Shown in pieces: positions 8,387-14,907 of a stretch of DNA of 21,566 bases (within the stretch, counting starts at the first letter, position 1; the number at the start of each line of letters is the position of its first letter). Source of the DNA: Putridiphycobacter sp965367695 (GTDB taxonomy: Bacteria > Bacteroidota > Bacteroidia > Flavobacteriales_D > Crocinitomicaceae). The notes under the pieces were generated by a model, which was given only the letters and a program-made list of their open reading frames with translations, searched no databases and was not told the origin of the DNA. The translations under genes were made by a program, and so were the position numbers. Location of the stretch: contig CBDUKB010000026.1 in assembly GCA_965367695.1 (NCBI GenBank), forward strand, positions 1 through 21,566. The letters run 5' to 3'.

Positions 8387-9196
8387 ATGAACGAAGTACC
8401 AAAAAAGCTAATTGCCTTTATCGCAATTTTATTATTATTTGTAATCGTATTATTTAAATCATCCATTACCATTAATGCAGGTGAGAACGGTGTTTTATTC
8501 CAAACTTTTGGAGGAGGTGTATACACCGAAGCTCCCTACAGTGAAGGTTTTCATATTATTGCTCCTTGGAACAAAATGATTATCTACCAAGTCCGTCAAC
8601 AAAAAATTTCGGAAACAATGGCAGTATTATCATCTAACGGTTTAGAAATTAAATTAGATGTTACCCTTCAATTTCAACCAATAAAAAAAGAATTACCAAA
8701 ATTACACCAACAAAAAGGTATCAATTATGTTGATGATATTGTAATTCCTGCAATTCGCTCTGCCACTAGAAGTGTAATTGGACGTTACACTCCTGAAGAA
8801 ATTTATTCTTCAAAAAGAGATGTAATTCAAGATGAAATTGATGAAGAAACTCGAAAAATAATTGAAAAGCAATTCATCAGTGTAAATGAAGTATTGGTAA
8901 GAGATGTTACACTTCCAGCTACAATTAAAACGGCGATTGAAGAAAAACTGAAACAAGAGCAAGAGTCCTTGCAATATGAATTCAGGTTACAAAAGGAACA
9001 AAAAGAAGCACAGAGAATTAAAATTAATGCAGAAGGTAAAGCCGAAGCAAATAGAATTTTAAATGCTTCTTTAACTTCAAATATCCTACAAGAAAAAGGA
9101 ATTGAAGCAACTTTGAAACTGGCAGAATCACCAAATACAAAAGTAGTGGTTGTTGGTGGAAAAGATGGTTTACCTTTAATATTGGGTAACAATTAA
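8387..9196 (+). CDS. Prohibitin/SPFH (Band 7) family membrane protein
   Basis: A 269-residue protein with one N-terminal membrane helix (about residues 8-27) followed by an SPFH domain (about 28-195) that starts with the usual ITINAGENGVLFQTFGGGV pattern of prohibitins. The tail is a Glu/Lys/Gln-rich coiled coil (about 195-240, with EQKEAQRIKINAEGKAEANR) and a short hydrophobic end. Family members assemble into ring- or cage-like oligomers in the inner membrane and often hold or regulate membrane proteases. There is no FtsH or NfeD partner beside it here; the gene follows the RND transporter by 30 bases and is closed by a strong terminator. The length is close to that of mitochondrial-type prohibitins. 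Confidence 0.88.
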   Translation: MNEVPKKLIAFIAILLLFVIVLFKSSITINAGENGVLFQTFGGGVYTEAPYSEGFHIIAPWNKMIIYQVRQQKISETMAVLSSNGLEIKLDVTLQFQPIKKELPKLHQQKGINYVDDIVIPAIRSATRSVIGRYTPEEIYSSKRDVIQDEIDEETRKIIEKQFISVNEVLVRDVTLPATIKTAIEEKLKQEQESLQYEFRLQKEQKEAQRIKINAEGKAEANRILNASLTSNILQEKGIEATLKLAESPNTKVVVVGGKDGLPLILGNN

Positions 9197-9215
9197 AAAT
9201 AATAGTGAACAGCAT

Positions 9216-9254
9216 AAAAAAAGCCCTGACAATAAATGTCGGGGCTTTTTTTTT
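9216..9254. terminator. Bidirectional rho-independent terminator
   Basis: GC-containing stem GCCCTGACA / TGTCGGGGC (one T-G wobble) with a 5-base loop, flanked by an A-run of seven and a T-run of nine. It lies between the convergent prohibitin gene (plus) and the small lipoprotein gene (minus) and can serve both. Confidence 0.88.
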
Positions 9255-9271
9255 AGACTTTATTTTATTGC

Positions 9272-9487
9272 TTATAATTCGTTAAGCAAATCGTTTAATT
9301 CTTCTGTCGCTGCTTCAATTTCTTGTTTTGAATGATCTAATACATCCGCAATGGAATCCATTTTATCCGCTTCTTTCACTAATTCTTGAGCCGCTTTTTC
9401 ATCTTCTTCAGCTTGTTTTTCTGCCGCTGCATCTCCACAGCTCATAAGCAATAAGCCTGAAAACATCATAATCGTTACTTTCTTCAT
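9272..9487 (-). CDS. Small lipoprotein, acidic helical
   Basis: A 71-residue protein with a lipoprotein signal: two Lys, a hydrophobic core and the lipobox LLMSC with Cys17. The mature part is about 55 residues, rich in Ala, Glu and Asp and predicted to be a single helix or short coiled coil (KAAQELVKEADKMDSIADVL, then EIEAATEELNDLLNEL). Tiny helical lipoproteins of this kind are common in Bacteroidota, and their role is mostly unknown. It sits between two terminators, so it is probably its own unit; on the minus strand a TTTG in the upstream T-tract followed 19 bases later by TAGTAAAT is a weak promoter candidate. Confidence 0.75.
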   Translation of the reverse strand: MKKVTIMMFSGLLLMSCGDAAAEKQAEEDEKAAQELVKEADKMDSIADVLDHSKQEIEAATEELNDLLNEL

Positions 9488-9533
9488 CTTCTTAGGTTTT
9501 CTTTAATTTACTAATAATTCCAATTAATGTTAC

Positions 9534-9567
9534 AAAAAAACGCCTTAAATAAATTTAAAGCGTTTTT
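9534..9567 (-). terminator. Terminator of the Lys/Glu-rich coiled-coil gene
   Basis: Inverted repeat AAAAACGC-C-TTAAAT / ATTTAA-A-GCGTTTTT with one internal mismatch and T-rich ends, 21 bases past the stop of the 9588-10334 gene and upstream of the small lipoprotein gene. Confidence 0.7.
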
Positions 9568-9587
9568 AATCATTTAGAATCAATGAT

Positions 9588-10334
9588 TTATTTACCTTTT
9601 AATTTTTCTTCTTTTTCTTTTTTAATTTTTTCTTCCAACTCTTTGGTCATTTTTTCAGCTTTCTCAATTTTTTCTTTCTTTGCTTTATATTCTTCATCTT
9701 TAATCTTGCCTTCTTTTTTTGCTTTTTCAAGGTCTTCTTTAGCAGTTTTTATTTTTTCTTTACTTTTTTCAACATCCGCTTCCCCTTTATTAATTGCGTC
9801 TTCTAATTCTTTAGATTTTTCAGCTTTGTGTTTCTTTGCTTCTTCCGAACGTTGTTGACCAAATTCTTTTCCTGATAAACCTTGCTTATCTTTACCATAA
9901 GCATTACCATTATTAGATTTTTCCTTCTTCTCTTTTTTCTCCTTCTTCACTTCCTCCACTTCCTCTTCTAATTCTTCTTTAGCAGACTCCATTTCTTTTT
10001 TACCTTTCTCTATGCCTTCTTTACCTTTTTGAAGTTCTCCTTCTCCTTTTTGAAGTGTGCTTTCTCCTTTTTGAAGTGTGCCTTCACCTTTTTTAAGGCC
10101 TTCTTTCATATTTTGGTTTTCCTTTTCTATATTTTGTTCAGTTCCTTTATTACCATTCTCAATTTTCTTGGTAGCATCTTGCTTGTTCGCTTTTATCTCA
10201 GATTCACCAGTTTCTTTTTTACTGATAACTTCTTTTTTAGATTTTTCAACTTTTTTTTCTACACCTTTTTGAGCATAGGTTGGAATTGATACAAATGCGA
10301 TTAATAATGCACCAACTTTTAATAAATTTTTCAT
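9588..10334 (-). CDS. Exported Lys/Glu-rich coiled-coil protein with heptad repeats
   Basis: A 248-residue exported protein. Residues 1-21 are a Sec signal peptide ending in TYAQ. Almost all of the rest is Lys, Glu, Gln and Asn, in a long predicted coiled coil. Residues about 77-125 are built of seven-residue units (KGEGTLQ, KGESTLQ, KGEGELQ, then KGKEGIE and more divergent copies), encoded by a 21-bp tandem repeat. In the middle, at about 143-170, the coil is broken by a less charged island with NAYGKDK and GKEFGQQRSEEAK, a motif I have seen in other Flavobacteriia proteins of this kind. No enzymatic motif. A periplasmic or cell-wall spacer-like role is possible, but no function can be assigned. 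No clear -7 box was found in the 164 bases upstream. Confidence 0.75.
   Translation of the reverse strand: MKNLLKVGALLIAFVSIPTYAQKGVEKKVEKSKKEVISKKETGESEIKANKQDATKKIENGNKGTEQNIEKENQNMKEGLKKGEGTLQKGESTLQKGEGELQKGKEGIEKGKKEMESAKEELEEEVEEVKKEKKEKKEKSNNGNAYGKDKQGLSGKEFGQQRSEEAKKHKAEKSKELEDAINKGEADVEKSKEKIKTAKEDLEKAKKEGKIKDEEYKAKKEKIEKAEKMTKELEEKIKKEKEEKLKGK
10024..10107 (-). repeat. 21-bp tandem repeat coding for heptads
   Basis: Three well-kept copies of a 21-base unit (10024-10044, 10045-10065, 10066-10086), each starting CCTTTTTGAAG on the plus strand, followed by a decayed fourth copy. In the coding frame each unit gives one Lys-Gly-Glu-x-x-Leu-Gln heptad. Confidence 0.85.
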
Positions 10335-10444
10335 AGGTTTAATTTTAAAATAACTTTTAGCAAGTTATATACTTTTTTTTATTTAATAATTACATTTCAA
10401 TAATAATGCCAGATTATATTTTTCAAAAATAATTGCACAAATAA

Positions 10445-10473
10445 AAAAGACGCCTTTTAATAAGGCGCCTTTT
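10445..10473 (-). terminator. Terminator of the TonB receptor / OB-protein operon
   Basis: Hairpin AAAAGACGCCTT / AAGGCGCCTTTT with one mismatch and a 5-base loop, followed by a T-run in the minus-strand reading, 25 bases past the stop of the 10499-12418 gene. It closes the four-gene unit that begins at 17445. Confidence 0.8.
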
Positions 10474-10498
10474 AATAGCTTATTGATTTGTCAAATAA

Positions 10499-12418
10499 TT
10501 AATCAATCAACAATTTTTTAGTTCCAACAATACCATTTGAAGTAACTTGAATTGTGTACATCCCTGTACTCAACCCACTTACATTGATTACTGATTTGTT
10601 GTTTACATTTTGTGATAGGATCAAAGAACCATTCATTGCAAATATTTTAACTTCTCCGTTAGCACCATCAATTACCAGGTGGTTATTTGCTGGATTAGGA
10701 TAAATTGAAAAATCAACATCAGATTTTGATACTGATTGATAACCTGTCACAACAATATCATTCACATCTCTTGGTAAAATTTTAAATTCTGAAAAGCCAT
10801 AATGTCCAATACCAGTAACTTCATAAACATTTCCAATTACAGCAGTTGATTGATAATTGTAAATATCGTCATCAATTACTAAGTCTCCAGAATTATCATT
10901 GACAACCCAAGTATTAAATCCACCTGCATTGTCAGTACACGCTGCACCTACAACTTTTACCAAAACACCTTCCCATTCTTCTGAATTAGCTGCTGATGTA
11001 GACACCGTAGTTGCGGCAGGTAAAGTATTTCCTGAATTAATAATTGTAAAAGCTGCAACTGAAGTTAACTCAGTTAAGCCATTAAATTCATCCACTGTAC
11101 CTGTTACCATAACGCTATCTCCCATGGCAACAGTTTGTGTATTATCGTAAACATAAAGTCCATTCCATGCTCCTGCTCCATCTTGAATAAAATATCTATT
11201 TTGAGCTGTGATTCCAGTTACAATACCATAAGTAGTAACCGTGTTACCTAATTCAGGTGAATCACCACTTGCATTGGTTGTAAATTGAATATCATAAATA
11301 GAAACTTCTGCCGGTGGAACTGCGCCAATAATATCATTGATATCGCGTGGAACTATTTTATAATCACCATAAGAATAATGTCCAATACCTGTTACACCAT
11401 ATACGGTATTTAAAGTAGGAGTATAAGCATACAATTCATCATCAACTAATAAAGAATCATTTGCGGAAGCACCATTGTTAATTACCCATTGACCGAAACC
11501 TGCATTTGTGTTCGTACAAGTTGCACCTGTAATCATCACTAATACTCCTTCCCATTCTTCTTGTGTTTGTACATCAACTGTATTTACAGCTGTTGCCATT
11601 GGCAAAACAGCTGGTGTTGGTTCTAAAGTATAATTTGTAATCATTTCAATTTGGGTCGCATCAAAGTTCTCAGCAACCGTTCCTTCTACTGTTACACTAT
11701 CTCCTCTTGAAGGTGTATTCACATTGTCTTCAACAAAAATTCCTGAAAAAGCACCACTTCCGTCTTGAATCCAATAACCAAGTCCTGCATTCACTGCTGT
11801 CACCACTCCTGATGTAATGGTTAAAGAATCAACAAAAGCAGATGGTCCTGTTGCTGTATTTTGTAAAGAGAATATTGAGTGTGGTGCTGGAACAGCAGTA
11901 TTAATAAACTCTACCAAAGCTACTGAATCAAGCAGTATACCATTTGCATCTGTATTTCTTAATGATAAAATCAACTCAATTGAATCACATGTAGCGGGAA
12001 TAGTAATGTTTTGTGTAAACAATGTTAACGCACCTGTGGTTGAAGTTGACATGTATGAATTATAAGAACTATAGCTACTGTTATTTATATCATAAAAAGC
12101 TGTTCTTAATTCTCCAGCTAGCCCACCAGCCCAAATCTTCACTTCGTAGGTTGCTCCTGCTGCTACAACTATTGTATCAGTAGTAAATCTTTTATGACTT
12201 GAACCTGTGTTTAACAATTGTGCCATACTCGTTCCATAAGTTGCACCGATTGTAATTTCATTCACATTGGAAGCGGAGATATTTGTCTTAGCACCAAACC
12301 AATCTGTTGGATTCATTGTTGTCGCATCCCAAGTACTCAGGTCGCTTTGAAATGCCACTTGAGACATGGCGGTTGCACCAATAAATAGTGCGGAAATTAA
12401 AGTAAAAAACTGTTTCAT
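10499..12418 (-). CDS. T9SS-secreted protein with repeated OB-fold (extracellular nuclease-associated) modules
   Basis: A 639-residue secreted protein. Residues 1-19 are a signal peptide (ending TAMSQ). About 20-172 looks like a jelly-roll, carbohydrate-binding-type domain. Then come two tandem copies of a unit of about 180 residues (183-363 and 373-554). Each has an OB-like half with an IQD-G-x-A motif, GDSV and G-T-V (IQDGSGAFSG at 217-226; IQDGAGAWNG at 411-420), and a second half running from EEWEGVLV through VTGIGHY to PRD-I/V-NDI. The first half resembles the YhcR/ExeM-type OB folds fused to secreted EEP nucleases, but no nuclease domain is present here. Residues 570-639 are a type A T9SS sorting domain (SIYPNPANNHLVI, GLSTGMYTIQV, KKLLID). 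It lies 30 bases after the second lipoprotein gene and is the last gene of the operon. I infer a surface nucleic-acid-binding protein; a purely structural role is possible. Confidence 0.78.
   Translation of the reverse strand: MKQFFTLISALFIGATAMSQVAFQSDLSTWDATTMNPTDWFGAKTNISASNVNEITIGATYGTSMAQLLNTGSSHKRFTTDTIVVAAGATYEVKIWAGGLAGELRTAFYDINNSSYSSYNSYMSTSTTGALTLFTQNITIPATCDSIELILSLRNTDANGILLDSVALVEFINTAVPAPHSIFSLQNTATGPSAFVDSLTITSGVVTAVNAGLGYWIQDGSGAFSGIFVEDNVNTPSRGDSVTVEGTVAENFDATQIEMITNYTLEPTPAVLPMATAVNTVDVQTQEEWEGVLVMITGATCTNTNAGFGQWVINNGASANDSLLVDDELYAYTPTLNTVYGVTGIGHYSYGDYKIVPRDINDIIGAVPPAEVSIYDIQFTTNASGDSPELGNTVTTYGIVTGITAQNRYFIQDGAGAWNGLYVYDNTQTVAMGDSVMVTGTVDEFNGLTELTSVAAFTIINSGNTLPAATTVSTSAANSEEWEGVLVKVVGAACTDNAGGFNTWVVNDNSGDLVIDDDIYNYQSTAVIGNVYEVTGIGHYGFSEFKILPRDVNDIVVTGYQSVSKSDVDFSIYPNPANNHLVIDGANGEVKIFAMNGSLILSQNVNNKSVINVSGLSTGMYTIQVTSNGIVGTKKLLID
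10757..11872 (-). repeat. Internal duplication of an OB-fold unit
   Basis: Two tandem units of about 545 bases each (11330-11872 and 10757-11302) encode the same order of motifs: an IQD-type OB half, then EEWEGVLV, a Cys, a Trp-Val strand, two Asp before a Tyr, VTGIGHY and PRD-x-NDI. The likeness is clear in protein but much weaker in DNA, so the duplication is old. Confidence 0.75.
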
Positions 12419-12448
12419 TTTTTTTGTTTTTATTATTTATTAAAATTT

Positions 12449-13687
12449 TTATCCTGTTATAATTATTTCATCTACTTCCCAGGTTGATCCATCTGTAGCT
12501 GAACCGGTATATTTGAATGAAAAATAAACTGACTTGCCGGCAAATTGAATCAAATCAATATCACCTGTATTTTCAAAGCCCCATCCACTTGGATCTGAAT
12601 CCCAATCAACTAAACTTGTAATATCAATCCAAGTAAATAAATTCGGGTCCCCTATTCCATCATAGTCTTCAGAAACCATCAACTGTAATTGATCTCCACT
12701 ATAGTTGACGTCATTGTCAAAACTCATGACTGGATTTGCACCTGCTTCGAACGCAACTTTAGGCGATATTAACCAGTTTTCGCAAGGAAAATTCCCACCA
12801 TTGTAATTCGAAATCTTAGCGTAAGGATCAGCTGCTCCACCCGCAGTTGAAGTCTCCCAATCATCATCACCTATCACCTTCACTGTAATCCATCCACCTG
12901 AGGTAATACTATTGTCATCAAAATCTTTGATCAAATTTGCACCTGGTAATAAGTTCACACCATCACATCTTTCGCCTTTCATATTCACTTCAGAAAATGA
13001 CCTTATTTTCAATTGCAGGTCGTTGTTAAATCGATCTACGATTACTACAATTTGTCCATTACCTTCCGCAATTTGCACATCCGCAAACTCAGCAAATCCT
13101 GAAGTTCTTAGTATGATAGAATTGCCAAAACAATCTTCTAAAGTTTTATTTTCTGCATACTGAGCGCCGGCGTCAGCATAAGTAGTACCTAAATCACCAG
13201 TTGCAAACTGTACATCATTTAACACAACTAATTGATTCACTAAATCGAAATTAATATCAGCAATTGACATTGGTTTTGGTGAAATGGCTTGACCCTGTTT
13301 TTGCTTGATAACTTTTGTGTCAGGATCAACATTTGACAATTGCATTACACCATTGTAATTATCAACCAAAGCACCAAGTAAATTAATTCTTAAAGAATCT
13401 CCTACAAACAAATCTACAGCATTCAACAACCTTAAGTTGATGGCAGCTGAAGCATCTTGAATGTATAAGTTTTTATAGATATTCCCATCCGATTCATCCA
13501 TGGTAACGGTCGCAAATAATGATAAGGTATCAGTGATTGCCAATTCCTCACCTTGATACATGTCTATCACATCCTGAATACTCACAATATTAGCAGCACT
13601 TAGTGTATTGTATGGTGGGTGATCTATTTCTTTTTTACAGCTGGCAATTCCTAAAATTACCATTGAAAATATTATTATTTTTTTCAT
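12449..13687 (-). CDS. Surface-type lipoprotein B: DUF5689-like OB domain plus choice-of-anchor-J-like domain
   Basis: A 412-residue lipoprotein with lipobox GIASC (Cys17). The residues after the Cys (KKEID) are charged, in the manner of Bacteroidota surface-export signals. Residues about 35-240 match the DUF5689 type: ATVTMDESDGN (59-69), YIQDASAAINLRLL (75-88), VGDS (95-98) and NGVMQL (112-117), the pattern of an OB fold. Residues about 252-412 look like a choice-of-anchor-J/cleaved-adhesin jelly roll (DDDWET, ENWLISP, a Gly-Asp-rich loop, then TWEVDEIII at the end). It aligns without gaps to the upstream paralogue over the first 240 residues. It starts 2 bases after that gene. Likely task: substrate-binding partner of the TonB receptor at the cell surface. 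The domain name is from memory; the OB assignment is firmer. Confidence 0.75.
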   Translation of the reverse strand: MKKIIIFSMVILGIASCKKEIDHPPYNTLSAANIVSIQDVIDMYQGEELAITDTLSLFATVTMDESDGNIYKNLYIQDASAAINLRLLNAVDLFVGDSLRINLLGALVDNYNGVMQLSNVDPDTKVIKQKQGQAISPKPMSIADINFDLVNQLVVLNDVQFATGDLGTTYADAGAQYAENKTLEDCFGNSIILRTSGFAEFADVQIAEGNGQIVVIVDRFNNDLQLKIRSFSEVNMKGERCDGVNLLPGANLIKDFDDNSITSGGWITVKVIGDDDWETSTAGGAADPYAKISNYNGGNFPCENWLISPKVAFEAGANPVMSFDNDVNYSGDQLQLMVSEDYDGIGDPNLFTWIDITSLVDWDSDPSGWGFENTGDIDLIQFAGKSVYFSFKYTGSATDGSTWEVDEIIITG

Positions 13688-13689
13688 CT

Positions 13690-14904
13690 TTAAATTTTTC
13701 CTGAGATTACTATGTCATCAATTTCCCATGTTTTACCATCATTATTGCTTCCAATGTATTTAAAACCAATAAATGCATTTTCACTTGAATAAGGAGATAA
13801 GTCAATTAAACCCGAGTTCACCCAAGCCCATCCTCCAGTGGATAAAATTGGGTTCAATGCCGTCCATGTTGCTAAGGTTGGATCTCCGATTCCATTATAA
13901 TCCGTTGAAATCAATACGGCTAAATTTGCACCTTGATAATTACTGGCATTGATAAAACTTAATTTAGGTGTTACTATTTCGTTTAGATTAATGCCTGGAG
14001 AAATTAACCAACTTTCACAAGCATTATTGCTTGTTCCATTGTAATTTGAAATTTGACAGTAAAAAGAAGAAGCGCCTTGGTCGTTCGTTTCCCATGCATC
14101 CGTACCAGTTACTTGTTCAATGTGCCAACCTCCACTTTCAATTGATTCATCATTAAAATCTTTTACAATTAATTGACCAGCACAACGCTCATTGTCCATT
14201 TTAATTTCATTAAAAGACCTGATCAATAATTGGACATCACCATTAAAAATACCGACTATGGCTGTAATGCTTCCATTTCCTTCTGCAATCACTTCATCTG
14301 CAAAACTAGCATATCCACTATTTCTGAACAAAACTGTATTACCATCACAATCTTCAACAATTAAATCTTTCGATTCATTATCAGCAGCATAAGCATAAGT
14401 ACCCCCAAGGGCAGGATATACAAATTGAACATTTTCCAATTTAATTAAACGAGACTGTAAATTTGGGTTCACATCAGCAACTGATATAGTGAGTGGTGTA
14501 ATGTCTCTATCAACTGCCATTTTTACTATGTTGTTATCTGCGTGTACTGAATCCAATTGCAACACGCCATTATAGGTACTCAACACAGTGCCTTTAAGGT
14601 CTATTCTTATTGAATCACCTACATACAAACCACCGGCAGAAAGTAACCTTACATTTAATGCAAAGTCCCCTGCTTGAATATAGGTTGATTTATACAAGTT
14701 TCCATCTGATTCGTCCATGGTTACCGTGGCATACACCGACATGGAATCGTTGAATTTAATGGCCGAACCTTGATAACTCGCAATTAAATCTTCTAAAGTA
14801 ATGATTGCACCTGCTTTAGGAGTCTGAATAGGTGGTATTTCAAATTTTTTCCGACAGCCAAACACTGCTAATCCAATGGTTAATATTATAATGAGTCCTT
14901 TCAT
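13690..14904 (-). CDS. Surface-type lipoprotein A: DUF5689-like OB domain plus choice-of-anchor-J-like domain
   Basis: A 404-residue paralogue of the next gene. The lipobox is AVFGC (Cys17, the same position as in B); the following residues are RKKFE, basic rather than acidic, so surface display is less clear. Residues about 35-240 are the same OB-type unit: ATVTMDESDGN (59-69), YIQAGDFALNVRLL (75-88), VGDS (95-98), YNGVLQL (111-117). The Asp of the IQD motif in B is Ala here. The C-terminal jelly-roll-like half (DAWETND, ESWLISPG, GKTWEIDDIVISG) is more diverged. It lies 3 bases after the TonB receptor and 2 bases before B, so all are surely co-transcribed. A pair of binding lipoproteins downstream of a receptor recalls SusD/SusE layouts, but neither protein is SusD-like. 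Confidence 0.75.
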   Translation of the reverse strand: MKGLIIILTIGLAVFGCRKKFEIPPIQTPKAGAIITLEDLIASYQGSAIKFNDSMSVYATVTMDESDGNLYKSTYIQAGDFALNVRLLSAGGLYVGDSIRIDLKGTVLSTYNGVLQLDSVHADNNIVKMAVDRDITPLTISVADVNPNLQSRLIKLENVQFVYPALGGTYAYAADNESKDLIVEDCDGNTVLFRNSGYASFADEVIAEGNGSITAIVGIFNGDVQLLIRSFNEIKMDNERCAGQLIVKDFNDESIESGGWHIEQVTGTDAWETNDQGASSFYCQISNYNGTSNNACESWLISPGINLNEIVTPKLSFINASNYQGANLAVLISTDYNGIGDPTLATWTALNPILSTGGWAWVNSGLIDLSPYSSENAFIGFKYIGSNNDGKTWEIDDIVISGKI

Positions 14905-14907
14905 AAT

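Noticed and set aside
10024..10107. Short regular repeats as a CRISPR array
   Set aside because: The 21-bp units are directly joined without spacers and lie in frame inside a coding region.
9583..10289. Open hydrophobic frames on the plus strand opposite the Lys/Glu-rich gene
   Set aside because: They are a by-product of the code: Lys and Glu codons read backward give Phe, Leu and Ser codons. They have no family likeness, and the minus-strand frame has a signal peptide and a terminator.
10499..12418. Calling the OB-repeat protein itself a nuclease
   Set aside because: It has the accessory modules only. None of the EEP catalytic motifs or any other nuclease motif is visible between them and the sorting domain.
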